Shown: positions 11,946-24,529, numbered from the stretch's first letter. The stretch is 64,000 nt of DNA from Psococerastis gibbosa (GCA_963971405.1 OZ020491.1:24794855-24858854), one strand, 5' to 3'. The notes: generated by a model not told the origin, from the letters alone. Numbers and translations: made by a program.

Positions 11946-13331
11946 AGGGGGGGGGGCGTGGCTTCAACACCAATCCGGTGCTTGAAATGTCTTGTAATAT
12001 TCTATCCTGTATATTCTCTCAGTGCTGAGGGCACAGGCGTGGAAAAAAAAATATATTTTTTAAATTTATTTTTAATGTATATTAGCAGTATTTTTACAAT
12101 AAAGTACAATATAACTCCATAGAATTTTTTAATTATAAATAAATGAATAATGACTTTTCTTCTATTACTAAGCCAACCTAGTGATGTGGCGTCCGGGGTG
12201 GACCACCCCCCCCCCCCCCCACTCCCACCCCCCCCTCCCCCCTTCGTTGCGCTACTGTATCTAGGTAGGTATTAGATAAAATCACAGTATCAACAATGAA
12301 AACATCATCTATACGTGGGGCACGTCAACTTATCAAAACTCAAAAATCGACTCCACAATAGCTGCAAGACTTCAAGACAGCCATATTTGATCCATTTATG
12401 ACCCATCCACTAAAATTCCACGAAGCCTTCCAAAAACATCGTCAACGAAGCGAATGGCGAAAAATTAAATTGAATTTTTGTCGGCTCACAAAGAGGGTAT
12501 CTAGCAACCCCCAAATCCATGAGACCCTTCATCCGACTAGAAATCCACCCTTACTAAGTTAACGATCATCGCGGTACCATTTCCGACATAATTATTAATG
12601 AAATAAAAAATTCATGTTGCGAAAACGTATTGTTTAACAAGCATTTGGCGTTGAGTTTGAGTGATAAAGTGAAAAAATTTGAAATGACATTCTTTCTTTA
12701 AATTTGGTACCATAATCTATCATCGCGCAGCGGGGAGTTTGTAGTTGGGTGGAGAGAATCCAAGGCTAGATACACGGCGCCAGGCTAGCAAACAAGGAGG
12801 TATGCGACGTTGCCAGGGGTCTAAAACACGCAAGGTTGCCAGATTTAGGGTGTTAAGATAGGTCCGGGATTCTTGGTGGAGCTTGTAGCTTGTAAAACAA
12901 CCTTTACTACTTGTTTAACGCCGTTAGTATACGTCACGGGTTTTTTGGCATGGGCCCATAGTTTTTTCTCCGTTGCTTTCCCTTTTTTTAAATCATTGGT
13001 TCTTGCCCTCATTTGGGAAATAGGCTAGGTCATCCTAAATCTTCATTGGCGTAATTAGGGGGGTTAGCCACCCCCAGGTACTTGTCAAGTCCCTCCTCCC
13101 CCTGGATTTTCAAGGAAATAATCCAAATTGATTGAAAAAACTGATCCTACCAGAGATGATAACAGTTTGGAGAGTTTCAGGTGGCTTGTCACAGTTTTCT
13201 CATGCAACGGTATGAATGAGGAGCGAATGTTGAGTGAATGTGACTAAATTTTACCGTTATGTATTTATTTATTTAAATTTATAATAATATTGTTATATTT
13301 CTGTAAAAATATTGTGGGTTAATTGTAAGAG
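11946..13331. other. Intergenic, no gene seen
   Basis: C-rich run at 12206-12241; no coding sequence recognised. Confidence 0.5.
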
Positions 13332-13603
13332 CAGGGGCGTAAAGTTGGGGGGGGGGCACGGTCCAACTTGCCCCAGCTCCTTTTGCCCCCCCCCCCCAGC
13401 CCCTTTTGCCCCCCCCCCCCCCCAGCCTTGAACATTGGTCCCCTTTGCAGCAATATAAATATAAGCTTTCCTTTTCTAGCTTAGCTTAGCAAAAACCCTA
13501 CTATTTTCTTGTTATATTTTCAATTTTTCCTTATCCTGCCTGATGACGTCATAAAGTCTACCTAGTTTTGCCCCCGCCATCATTCTACAACTTCATGCCT
13601 CTG
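13332..13603. mobile_element. hAT-like MITE, CAGGGGCGTAAAGTT family
   Basis: Left end CAGGGGCGTAAAGTT, inverted right end CAGAGGCATGAAGTT; perfect 8-bp duplication tgtaagag. It has inserted exactly at the start of a GGCC-hairpin tail repeat. Confidence 0.92.
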
Positions 13604-13790
13604 TGTAAGAGTGGGCCGAAAGGCCCAAAATTCGCCCACATGGAAAAGACCAATTTTCTTTCTTTCTTTAATAAATAAATAAAATAATAATTAAAAATTC
13701 GAAATTCTTTTTGGAAAAGACCAATTTTCTTTCTTTCTTTCTTTAATAAATAAAATAATAATTAAAAATTCGAAATTTTTTTTCCGCAGA
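13604..13790 (+). repeat. Retroelement-like 3' tail with a GGCC stem-loop and a local duplication
   Basis: gtgggccgaaaggcccaa, then an AT-rich tail with ttctttctttcttt. About 70 bp of the tail is repeated in tandem. Confidence 0.7.
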
Positions 13791-13974
13791 GAATAAGAAT
13801 ATAGAATATTTTCCTAAAAAACACTAGCGCGAAATTTTGACTAATTTAATGTAAAATATTGGCGATTTCGGAGTTTCGAACTGGTCTTTTGTCAATGTTT
13901 ATGTTTGAATCTGAACTGCAATCATGGATGTTAATATTTTACCGCTTTTGGGGTTACAAACCTCCACCGACCTC

Positions 13975-14150
13975 CTCGCCCCCCCCCCCCCCAAGGGCAG
14001 ATTCAGCCAAAATTTAGGGGGGTCACACGTTTTTTTTTTACTAAGTTTTACTACTTTTTATTAGGAATTTACTCATTTAGGGGGGGGGGGGTCATGACCC
14101 CCTGACCCCCCCCCCCTTGGATCCGTCATTGTCCTCCTCCCTTGGATTTT
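13975..14150. mobile_element. Probable hAT-like MITE
   Basis: Left GGGCAGATTCAGCC and, inverted, CAATGACGGATCC near the right, with long C and G runs. No target duplication resolved. Confidence 0.4.
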
Positions 14151-14721
14151 AACAACTAGGGGCACGCAAGCTGAAAACTCCGATGAAGTGCATATTAAAT
14201 TTTGTGGTATAGAATAGTTGTAAAGCAGTCGTGAAAATGTACTACTTTTTGAGAAAATTTGAATTTACTATGTAATTTTCATCTGACCATTTTCGTATAC
14301 AGTATTTGCTGGGAATGTGGATTAGTTAATTGTTTACGTAAAATACACACGTGTCGTTTCACAACAAAATATTTTGAAATCTCCCCTAAGTAGAGGTTTT
14401 AGAGTGTACGCGTGGCAAAAAAGGATGTTTCGTATGCCTCTAGCTAGTAGCTAGAGTGTAATGAGGGAGTGAGGGACCAAGGGTTCGGGTACCTTAAAAT
14501 TTTGGGACAGTAGCATGTTTTGAATGGCCACCCCTAGCTCGTGACAACAACAAAGCTCCACAGCCAGGGTAGTAAAAGAAAATGGGATTTCTCGTTCCAT
14601 TATGTGGTTTATTTCACTAACAATACCAACTCATTCATTTTCGGGTGGCAAAAAACAGAATTCAGAAAAATTCCCCCAACCCGAAAATCGCTTACAAATA
14701 GCCCAATGAAAAATAAAATAA

Positions 14722-15111
14722 GGACATGCTACGTAGAAAATGAGCACCCCAAAATTTGTTGTTTTTATGGACTTTTTATTTTTTATTTAATTAACAAAGC
14801 AAGTCATTAAAGATTTGGCGCATGGAAGTTGTAGAAGACTACTTCGTGCATCATATAATCGAGTATTTTTACTTTTCGGCTTTGTAGTTCTTCCAAAAAT
14901 CCCAGAATACGCATAATTTTAGTCCGTTCTGGTATTTATGAAAGAACTAAGGTACCAAAATTTAATATTTCCTATTACATGATGCATGAAGCAGTCTCCT
15001 ACAACTTCCATGAGCCAAATTTTTAATGACTTGCATTGTTAATTAAATAAAAAATAAAAAGTCAATAAAAACAAAAAAGTTTGGGGTGCTCATTTTCTAC
15101 GTAGCATTTCC
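14722..15111. mobile_element. TTAA-type MITE
   Basis: Ends GGACATGCTACGTAGAAAA and, inverted, GGAAATGCTACGTAGAAAA; TTAA follows the right end. A copy at 32243-32633 has TTAA on both sides, as for piggyBac-type insertion. No ORF longer than 90 codons. Confidence 0.75.
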
Positions 15112-15119
15112 TCTTAAGT

Positions 15120-15870
15120 GAAAATATATATATTCAGCCGTGATTCGAATCAAAGCTGTCTGATGAGAACTACTGGGGTAGGTTGGAAATGAAATAAAAT
15201 GAAATGAAAAACGTCTTCACATTGGGTAAAGTTTAGCCGCGAGGCGCTACTCCAAGTATCGAGTAAAAATATATTCCTCAGCCGTGATTCGAACCATCGC
15301 TATTGCAAGCAAGCTATTTGGGTAGCTTGGCACCGTACAATGACTTTTTGTACATGCGGATGAGTCAGCAAGTGGTTGTGGCAGGGCGTACCTAGCCTAA
15401 TGAAAATAATAATATAATATCAAATAAAAAAATATTCCCCATCCGTTATTCGAACCTTAGCTATAGGAAGCAAACTATTTAGGTAGGTTGGCACCATACA
15501 ATGAAGTTTTGTATCAGTGGTTATGGTACAGAGGGTACCTAGCCAAGTGAAAAAAAATAATATTTATCAAAACAAAAGAATACTCCCCATCCGTGATTCG
15601 AACCATACCTATAGGAAGCAAACTATTGGGGTAGGTTAGCACCATACAATGAATTTTTGTATCAGTGATTGTGGTACAGAGCGTACCTAGCCAAGTGAAA
15701 AAAATAATATTTATCAAATAAAAAAAACACTCCCCATCCGTGATTCGAACCATAGCTATAGGAAGCAAACTGTTGGGGTAGGTTGGCACCATACAATGAA
15801 GTTTTGTATGAGCGGATGTGTCGGCAAGTGGTCGTAGCACAGAGGGCGCGCCCAAGGCCGCGGGGCAGAT
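15120..15870. repeat. Fivefold tandem array of a tRNA-like unit
   Basis: The words ccgtgattcgaacc and ggtaggttggcaccata recur near 15131, 15278, 15437, 15590 and 15738, period about 150 bp. gattcgaacc is the complement of a tRNA B box, so a SINE-derived array read from the minus strand is likely. Confidence 0.7.
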
Positions 15871-15954
15871 GTGAAAAACGTAATGAGAACTCAGAGGGAT
15901 GGCCCTGACCTGCCTCAAATACCCTTCGAGAAGTCTTCCAAGATGCCCGCAGTA

Positions 15955-16135
15955 CCGAATCTAGCCGCACGATAGCTTAGTGGTTAGAGCAATCCGGGTT
16001 TATCCATTGATTTTGAATATTCAGAGGATCGGACCTAGAATAATTTTTACTCGAGAAGGTTTATTAAAAGACCGCAGTACCGAAATTAGTCGTACAACGG
16101 CGTAGTTGTTAGAGCAATGGACTTTTACCCTTAGG
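15955..16135 (+). repeat. tRNA-like SINE heads
   Basis: Two copies of a stretch like tagccgcacgatagcttagt with gtggttagagcaat. Related stretches lie at 16970-17050, 17105-17170 and 17270-17290. Confidence 0.55.
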
Positions 16136-16795
16136 GGTCGTCCATTAATCACGTGAGGTTCGAAAGGGGGGGGGGGGAGGGGGTTCGGCAAAAATCACGA
16201 AATATCACAGGGGGCAGGGGTAAGATATCAAGTGTATTTGAGTCGTCTAGTATCAAAGTCGCCAATGTAATTTTTGATCAATTTTTCAAAAACCACAAAA
16301 CTTGTAAAAATAATATACTGTATTAAACTAAACTGATAGTTCAGTAACTGTATTGCTAGTTGAGTTTAATACAGTATATGATTTGATCTGTTTTTGCAGG
16401 TTTTGTGGTATCTGAAAAATTGGTCAAAAATTATATAGGCGACTTTGATACTAGACGACTCATTTGTTTTTTCGTCAAATGCATGATCGCATGATTACAC
16501 CTTCCTGCAATATTGTTTTTATGCCAGTCAAAAACAACCTGCAACCTTTCTGTCTGGACATTTTTATCATGGTTCTTAATTTTCTCCAATAGAATAAAAT
16601 TAGATTATACTTTATGCCTGTATTGACAAATAATATTATAAAATTTTATGATTTTTTTTAGGTACTAAAAAATAAACGTGATTTTGGGGGGGGGGGTAGT
16701 TTTAAACCTCACCACGTATCACCAAGGGGGAGGGGGGTTAAAAAAATGTTTTAAAAAAACATCACGTGATTAATGGCGGACAGGGTCGGTGGGCA
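16136..16795. mobile_element. Foldback element with TCCATTAATCACGTGA ends
   Basis: Left gtccattaatcacgtga and right tcacgtgattaatgg are inverted, each next to a G run. A second palindrome nests inside at 16240-16465 (gtctagtatcaaagtcgcc and its inverse). A right-hand fragment of the same element lies at 39245-39462. Confidence 0.75.
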
Positions 16796-16969
16796 AAACG
16801 TGGGCATTACGACAGCATTTTGACCTGAGGAAGGGGCGGTATCCGAAAACGCCTGGGCCAATTTCCAGTACCAGTCCGCCTCTGCTTTCAGTAGAAGGTT
16901 CGGACTTCGGAGGCCAGGTCTAGATTCTGCCTCAAGTACCCGGTCCAAGACAACCTTCCAAGATCCAAG

Positions 16970-17440
16970 CACCGAATCAGACCGCTGAATGGCTAAGTGG
17001 TTAGAGCATTCGCCTTTATCCATACATTTAGAAGTTCGGAGTCCCAATTTTGATTTTTTTTTTCCCCTTCAAACAACCGGCTTCCGAAGGTTTAATAAAT
17101 GACTGCAGTACTGAAGTTAGCCGCACAATGACTTAGTGGTTAAAGTAATTGCTGGCTTTTACCTTTTTTAGTTTTAGAGTTGAAGGCTCAGAGCCCAGGT
17201 CTAGATTTTTCCTTCTGCCTCAAGCACACACCCGGTTCAAGACGTCCTTCCAAGATGCTCGAAGAACCGAATCTAGCCGCATCATGTGCTTTTACTCTTA
17301 GATATCATATTTCAGAGGTCAGATCTAGAATATTTTTCCTCCTGCACCAAACAAACTGTCCGAGAAGTTTTGTAATGTGGCTGCAGTACCAAAGTTGGTT
17401 AAGTGGCTACTGGTTGGAGAAAACGAATTGAAACAGCAAC
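16970..17440 (+). repeat. Decayed SINE-like tracts
   Basis: Repeated A-box-like words (ggctaagtggttagagca; gacttagtggttaaagt) and shared bodies. No coding signal. Confidence 0.45.
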
Positions 17441-17552
17441 ATATTCCGCCGTGGTTACAAAACGTGCTCTGATTATTGGTCAAAACTGAAAAGAAGTAAA
17501 TTGTAAATTGGTTAAGTCTTGGAAAAGCTCGTGTATGTTTTCTGCTTACATG

Positions 17553-17874
17553 CAGAGGTGTAAAGTTTTAGAATGATGGCGGGGGCAAAACTTTTAACTT
17601 AGTACACCATATGACGTCATCAGGCAGGATATAAGGAAAAATTGAAGATGAAAAATAGTAGGGTTTCACGCATTTTAATTGTTGTAAAGTATAGCTGTAG
17701 ATTTTACAAAGCTAACAGAGGAGTGCTTATATTCATATTGCTGCAAAGGGGCCCGGGAAGTCATGAACCACGTCTTACATTACTCGAGGCTGTGGGGAGA
17801 TAAAGCCCTCCCCCCCCAAATAGAGCCGGGGGGGGGGGGGAAGTTGGACCGTGGCCCCCAACTTTACGCCCCTG
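17553..17874. mobile_element. hAT-like MITE, CAGGGGCGTAAAGTT family (inverted)
   Basis: Left CAGAGGTGTAAAGTT and, inverted at right, CAGGGGCGTAAAGTT. Duplications cttacatg and cttacata match at seven of eight positions. Confidence 0.88.
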
Positions 17875-17882
17875 CTTACATA

Positions 17883-18660
17883 AAAACGTATATAAAAAAC
17901 TCCAGGGGGTGGCTCACACCGGCACCGCCCATGGAGCCGAGGCGCCCGCCTCGCCTGCGCGGGCCTGTACGCAATAAAGATTAAACAATTATAAACCAAG
18001 TGATCTGAAGAAACCTAGTTCCGCTACTGTGCTCGATCCATTCAGTAAAATGCTCATCAAGAAAATATGTGAAATGTTTTTCTAGTCTCGCCCATGTTTA
18101 CCTAATTGGAACCCCTACTCATATTAGAATATCCGTGAGGGGTGTCTCTTTGCTATAAGGGTGGTTTGTGAGAATCTTATACTCTGGGCTTGTTGTTTCG
18201 AACCCCTGCTCATGTATCTTTCTATTACAACAAATATCCTGAGAATGTTCGTAGGAATTTAATTTACCATTTTTTAAACTGAAAAGGGCAGTTAAAAATT
18301 AAATAAAAATGATCAAATGCTTAGTTTATTTTTCAACCTCCTTTTTATCGTATTAAACTTGAATTTTCATCCATTTCTGTCTTTGAATTGCAGATCACTG
18401 CCAAATTTTGATTGGTCTTATGACTGCTTTGTTTTTTCTTCGCATTAAATTTTATCCCCTATCTTTTCCCTACATAACCGACATCTTGTCTCTGTCTTAA
18501 AATCTTTCATTAAATATTAAATTACTAGGTTACTCCAGTAATTTTTAAAATATTTCTTTTATTAATTTTTATAATAGCATGGCAACTAACCGCTTAACTT
18601 GATTTCAGTTCGTTTTTCAATTCTGCTCTACAGCGGGCCTATTCTGGCGATTATTTTTAA
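17883..18660. other. Intergenic, no gene seen
   Basis: AT-rich, no recognisable frame. Confidence 0.5.
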
Positions 18661-18665
18661 TCTAT

Positions 18666-18807
18666 GGTGGGGTTTCCACATCCGTCAATGGTCAATGGTA
18701 AATGTGGTATTGACGTTTTAGCAGACTTTAAAGACATAATAAAAATGTCTGCTACCACGTCAAAACCACATTTACCATTGACCATTGACGTATGTGGAAA
18801 CCCCGCC
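18666..18807. mobile_element. Short TTA-type palindromic MITE
   Basis: Ends GGTGGGGTTTCCACAT and, inverted, GGCGGGGTTTCCACAT; TTA on the right. Contains the acgtggtagcagac module on the minus strand. Confidence 0.85.
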
Positions 18808-19029
18808 TTAGCCTTGGATTAACAATGTAAACAAATGTTTTTAGAATGAAAAGTGTTTTGTTTACATTATTAACCCCAAGAATAATAGGTATAAGTTAAT
18901 AAATATAACAAAATAATAATTTACTGAGGAAGACATACATGTTCATGTTACCGTATTTGATTTATTTTAATTCTCAACTTTTCATTTCGGGGGGGGGGGG
19001 GCTGCACCCTAATAAGCACCCCCTTGCCT

Positions 19030-19326
19030 ACGGCCTTGGCTGGTGGGACCACGTGACGAATGAAAGAGGACTAGAGGCTATTGAAGAAGAGAGACAGGTG
19101 CTACCTCAAGAAGAGCAAAATGGGTTCCGGGCATTTATTACCATACGAAAATCTGGTACACACCATTATTGAGGGCACAGTGGAAGGGGCCAATAGAAGA
19201 GGGTGGCCGAAGAAGGAATTCATGGATCAATTGAAGAAGGACGCAGGAGCTCGAACGTACCAAGAGCTGAAGAGGAACGACTGCTCGAGGATGATACGCA
19301 GGGAGTTGCTGTCAACCAATCACTGA
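19030..19326 (+). pseudogene. LINE C-terminal fragment with a frameshift
   Basis: First frame holds WWDHVTNERGLEAIEE; then a second frame (ATG at 19081) reads IIEGTVEGANRRGWPKK with a short basic end and a stop. This matches the pattern GH(V)..., EGKxxGxRxRGRPxxxW of RTE-like polymerase tails. 5'-truncated and shifted. Confidence 0.65.
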
Positions 19327-19329
19327 GAT

Positions 19330-20540
19330 TGTGACCTCAGAAGAAAAGAGCCCTGTGCTGAGCCTAACTCATTGGCTTCGTTGAGTCTTTTCGAAACAAG
19401 CAATGTCTTCATTTTAGAATCTATAAATTTTTTCGTTCACCCCTCCGTGAATCATACGCTTGACTGTACGCTTGATATTTCTTTGATGCAAACTTTTTTG
19501 AGGACATAGTGGCAAATGTTCAAACGCCTTAATCGACGTTTTTAACCTTCTACAGCCGTTGGCAACCCCCAGCAATTGATGGCCTTTACTCTGAATATAT
19601 CAAATTAAGGGGCAATTCATAAAAATGAAAAGTATGTAATAAAGATTGCATTGGAATGAGCATATAAAATCATATAGTCCCAAGTTTTGTATTAAGGGAC
19701 TGACCCTCCAGAGTCTTTGTATCTTTGGGCAGAAGGTTCAACCATGGGGATTAGGGATAATATTTGAACCTTTTTTACAACATTGCGGCCGTGACCGTTA
19801 GTAGCAACCCTTTTCTAACCTTTCGGGGTTGAGGTAGTCCTTTATCTTTAGCCTTTCTCAATGGGAAGTCCCTGTTTATTCCTTGTATCAACAGGTCATC
19901 TATTTTTATAATTTAATTTGTTGTTTTGCTGTCAATCATAGTTCTTTCTCGAATCTACACAGATCTGGCAAAATTCTGCATTGGTACTTTCAAATTTATT
20001 ATCAAAAAATTAATTAATTAATTTCTTGTTCTGCAATTAAATCAGATTTGGATTCAAAAAGGCAAAACTTCAAAATTCTTATCAAATAATTCATTAATTA
20101 ATCGTTAGCAGAACATCAGATGATAAATTATTTATAACAAATAGCCTATAAGCTTTCTCAAAACACAAACACAGTTATTACTGCTATTGCACCAAATCAG
20201 TATGTAGCACTTTTTCTTGTGATAATAATTCAGGAGGAAAAAAATTAAATTACTACTTTTTCATTTTTCATTTTTCATCTGATCATATTTATATATCTTT
20301 GAGGCTGCAGAACAAGGAATAAATAAATTTCACCAAAGGACTCAGCTATCGTATATGTTTACATTATATTTTTCAATTTCTATACCTTAATTTTTCCAAA
20401 TTCTTTAAAAACAACATGGAGCGTGATCTAATTAATTAATTTCACAGAGCCCTTAAAATGACAGAAACGCTCTTTACAAGCCTCCTGAAATATGCAGACT
20501 AAACTGTGATAATACACCATAGACTTTGTCTTGTGAACTG
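19330..20540. other. AT-rich intergenic, no gene seen
   Basis: Several attaattaatt runs; no coding signal. Confidence 0.5.
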
Positions 20541-20547
20541 TCGCTAA

Positions 20548-20818
20548 GGCGGCTATTCCACTTGTCAATTTTTCATCAATAATCGATGAGATTTTTTCTT
20601 TAGGCGGCGTTTCCACATACGTCAATCGTCAATGAGAAATATGGTTTTGACGTGGCAGCAGAATTTTTAGTATGTCTTTAATGTCTCCTAAACCTTCAAT
20701 TTCGCATTTTTCATTGACGATTGACGTATGTGGAAACCCCGCCTTACTCGATGTAATCTCATCAATTATTGATGCACAAATGATGGAATATTGACATTTG
20801 ACAGGTGAAATAGCCACC
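20548..20818. mobile_element. Outer TTA-type MITE
   Basis: Ends GGCGGCTATTCCACTTGTC and a decayed inverse at the right. It is split by the inner element at 20603-20743. The arms share tcatcaataatcgatgag with the copy at 26684-27118. Confidence 0.78.
20603..20743. mobile_element. Inner TTA-type MITE nested in another
   Basis: Ends GGCGGCGTTTCCACATACG and, inverted, GGCGGGGTTTCCACATACG; TTA on both sides. Almost the same size as 18666-18807, which shares its ends. Confidence 0.88.
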
Positions 20819-20959
20819 TATGCCATAAAAATCAAACAATTAAGTCATATTTACGAAATGGGTCGTCTGCTTTCTTCCTTTAGGTTATATTATTTCATTG
20901 ATTAACAATAGTTCACATAAATAAAGTTTTGTGTATTATCAGCAAAATTTATATATTTC

Positions 20960-21100
20960 AGGAATTCAAAGGGACTAGGGGCACGATCTCTGCAGGATAT
21001 ACGCAGCGCTCCCGGCAGAAGAAGAACATCTGTCTTAAAAACGTCAAACAGTGGTTCGGCTTGTTCCCTTTTCAGACCAGCAGTCTCCAAGGGCAAGGAG
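20960..21100 (+). pseudogene. LINE C-terminal fragment, family A
   Basis: Reads like the family A tail (SRQKKNICLKNVKQWFG) with damage. Confidence 0.5.
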
Positions 21101-21149
21101 TAAAAGTAAACAACTGCAACAAAATTAGCGCAGACATACACAGAATGAT

Positions 21150-22022
21150 AATGGTTACCAACAGAGCATACTTCGCAAAACTAAAGGAACCGGTCCGAGT
21201 TTACTCGAACATGCTTTCCAATTTATCAAAATTAGTAGATAGAGAAAATGGGTAATTTCATAGTAAATAATTTTCCTATGGATAAATTTTCGATATCTCA
21301 GGGGGGGGGGGTTGTCCACCTGACGTCACTCGTCACTGGTGGTGAGGTAAATTCTAGATAGGTCAGACCAACACATTACCACACAACAATACTGGCAGGG
21401 CACGCAATGCATTTGAGCGTGAATTTTCTATCATTTATTCAAAAAAACATTTTTTTGTACAAAATCAAATACTTTTTGGGAAAGTAACCTATCCGGTTTC
21501 GTTACTCATTTTAACACCTAAAACATACCTGAAGGTAGAAATCATCGATAGAAAGGTGTCGCAGAAAAATTATATTTTAGTCATTTTTCATTAAAATTTA
21601 GTCATTTTTATTTTTTTAACCCCAGAAGCAAACTATCAAGAGGCAAGCGACCCCCCGCATTTTATCAACATTAACAACAACTACAATATATGTGAATTTA
21701 AAAGAAATCGTTGGAGCCGTTTTTAGGAAATACTTTTTTTAGACTTTTTTTTAGTTTTTTGAGAATAAAACCCTCCCAAATTGAGTTAGCCCAAAATAAA
21801 AAAATTATTCCGCGGTATGATTTTTGTGAATCTACATGCCGAATTTCATCAAAATCGACCGAGTAGTTTGCCCGGAAATCGACGAACAGACAGACAGACA
21901 TTTCGCAAAAACCACTTTTTTGGATTCCTGCGACCTTAAAACGTGTAAATCCATTGAAATCTCGGAATTGAAAATTTCGACCGTCACAAAGCTTTCCTTA
22001 TACTACGTATAAATTGGAAAGC
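21150..22022 (+). repeat. Dispersed repeat, family D (about 0.9 kb)
   Basis: Closely similar, from ggaaccggtccgagtttact to cttatactacgta, to 29895-30862. An inverted part lies at 24112-24420 and a short piece at 44030-44100. It contains gacagacagacat and a G run, and encodes nothing recognisable. Confidence 0.8.
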
Positions 22023-22049
22023 AATTACTTAAGCCAAGACTGACATCCA

Positions 22050-22545
22050 GAACTACGACGTTAAGGATCTACAAAAACCCTATAAGACCGCGGTTGCACC
22101 ATACGCATCAGCGTAAGTCCGTCCGTCCATACATCCGTCGCACCTAGCTGCTGCTTCTGCTGCCATTCGCCCAAAGTAAAAGAATTTTTTAACCCTAATG
22201 TGAAAGGCCAACACTAAGGGTCAAACACATGGAGCTTGCGACCGTCTTGACTGTACAGTTTTTTATCCGTCACTTCCTTCTCCGAGGATTTTACCCTTTA
22301 TTTTTTGCCTTTTTGTCATTTCCCCTTTGCATTCCGCCCTTTGATTTGTCCGAATTCCACCCGCGAAAATTCTTACACTACTCTCGCAGTATTATTGAGA
22401 TAAATGTGCTGCTCTTCTTCGATTAACTGGCATTAGAGCAATATGACAAAGCAATATTGGAGGGTCGAAGTTTTGAAAAGTACTGTACCGCTCCGGTGTG
22501 AATTGCGCAATAAAATTCAAATATAGGTTAAAGACGTCCTGTCGG
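22050..22545. other. Intergenic, no gene seen
   Basis: No recognisable coding sequence. Confidence 0.45.
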
Positions 22546-22549
22546 TGCC

Positions 22550-23200
22550 CTTAAGGGCAAACTGGAGCCGCCTATATTCCATTTTCTGTTCAAACTTCAA
22601 TTTCTCATGAAATATGGAACGCAGAACAATGAAAAAATGCTGAATGGCAAGAAGAATTATTTCTCCTAATTTTGATGTATAGTATGTGGCCTTAACTAAC
22701 CCCAATTCGCCACAGTTTATGAACTCCTTCAGCTTGAACTCCTGAGTGACCGTTATTTTTTGCGTATCAAGTTCACTAGTAGTAGTAGTATGGTTGGACA
22801 CAGTCCCAGGCCACGGTGTGGGCCCATAGGACTCCAGTGGACCTCCTGATTATAGTGGATTCCGAACCACTTGGGAAACACAGTGAAGTCACACGATTAG
22901 TTCGGAGGTGACCAAGACAAGTCCTACCATGTTTCCCTACCGGCACTGTCACACGACCAATTTATCTGCAGCTTTGAACCTGCTCTGGTCCGCTGGATTC
23001 AACCTGGTATGGCGGCCGGCTCATCAAGTTCACTAACTATAGCCGATCGGTATTGATGATTGCAACATACTATATATCAAAATTAGGAGAAACATTTTTC
23101 TTGCCATTCAGCATTTTTTCATTGTTCTGCGTTCCATATTTAATGAGAAATTAAAGTTTGAACAGAAATGGAATATCGGCGACTCCGGTTTGCTCTTAAG
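22550..23200. repeat. Foldback with 140-bp arms and a family E loop
   Basis: Arms 22550-22690 and 23066-23200 are inverted copies (for example ccattcagcattttttcatt and its inverse). The loop holds a family E repeat at 22785-23040. Confidence 0.82.
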
Positions 23201-23254
23201 ACGACTTGTGTGGGGCTTCGACCCCAAATTTCAAAGGGGGGGGCGAGAGCGCTT

Positions 23255-23400
23255 CAATGGCAATGTGGTAGCGTACTTGTGCTTGTGCGAGTCTCTAGGC
23301 ATTGAACTCAGCGCAAGTATTAATTTACTCTTTGAGACTGAAGAGGTCAATCGCATACATTCATTAAATTGTTTGCGTGCGATTAATCTTTTTAAAAGAA
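23255..23400 (+). repeat. SINE-like repeat, family C
   Basis: Head aatggcaatgtggtagcgta and gcgagtctct, ending gcgattaatctttt; a copy of 9800-9975 in the opposite orientation. Confidence 0.6.
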
Positions 23401-24111
23401 ATGAAAATAATAAATAAAGAAATAGCATAATTCACAGACGAATTCAGACAATCAATATGATCAACATTTTCAGGTTATATACGTGCCAGAACATAGAAGG
23501 CAGCTTACAGGTGCTAGACAATGTCTCTATGATCAGCATCTCTTTCCTCTGTAAACAAATTTGGCAACATGATGTAACCGGTATAATCTGGGCTGATGGG
23601 CCGTGTTCAATACGTCGATCGTCATTTAGAACCCATAAGCCATCAGCCCGGATTGTACAGTTTCACCATGTTAGCCAGTGAGGTTTTGTAGGGACAGTTT
23701 TGGTCACTAGGTTCCCTGATGACAAACCGATATCCATATTATTCAAAATGGCCGCCGTTTGCATGTGAAAGCTATAAGCTCTTAGCATCTAATTAATTCT
23801 TTTAATATTTTTTAAAATATTTTTACTATGCCTGGACCTTATTTCGCTGCATATAATTTAATATATATATATTCTCCATGATGTATAGAAAAATATCACT
23901 TTAAAATAATACGTAATTAAAAATCATTTTAAAATAGTATTGAGGCTTATGGAAAAATCAACGCTTTGATATCATTGCAACTGGTGCTGCCATCTACAAA
24001 ATGACGTCACAAATGAACCCCGTTGGTTGACTATGGCCGAGGTACCAACTGGATGCCTTTGTAATTAAACATATGAACCAGACCTTAAATTGTTTTTGCT
24101 TTGCTATTTAT

Positions 24112-24420
24112 ACGTAGCATAAGGAAGGCTTTGTGATGGTCGAAATTTTTGATTTCGGTATTTCAGTGGATTTACATATTCTGAGGTCCCGAAAAAGTAG
24201 TTTTTACGAAATGTCTGTCTGTCTGTTCGTCGATTTGCGGGAAAAATTACTCGGTGGATTTTGATGAAATTAGGCATGTAGGTTCACAAAAATCATATCT
24301 CAGGATATTTTTTTTATTTTGAGCTAACTCAATTTTGGGGGGTTTTACCCTAAAAAAAATTTTTTAAAAAAAATGCTAAAAAAAGTATTTCTCAAAAATG
24401 GCTTCAACGATTATCTTTAA
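24112..24420 (-). repeat. Family D repeat, partial
   Basis: Inverted copy of the 3' part of 21150-22022, including gacagacagaca in reverse and tttgatgaaattaggcatgt. Confidence 0.7.
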
Positions 24421-24529
24421 ATTCACATGTATTCTATTCGTTATTAATGTAATGTGGGCTAGACAGAAAAAGACTTTCTAGTCTAAAGTCTCGCCCCGAA
24501 AATATAAGACTTTTTAGTATTAATAATAC

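Noticed and set aside
15514..15970. Minus-strand frames of about 100-134 codons as genes
   Set aside because: They translate the tandem tRNA-like array.
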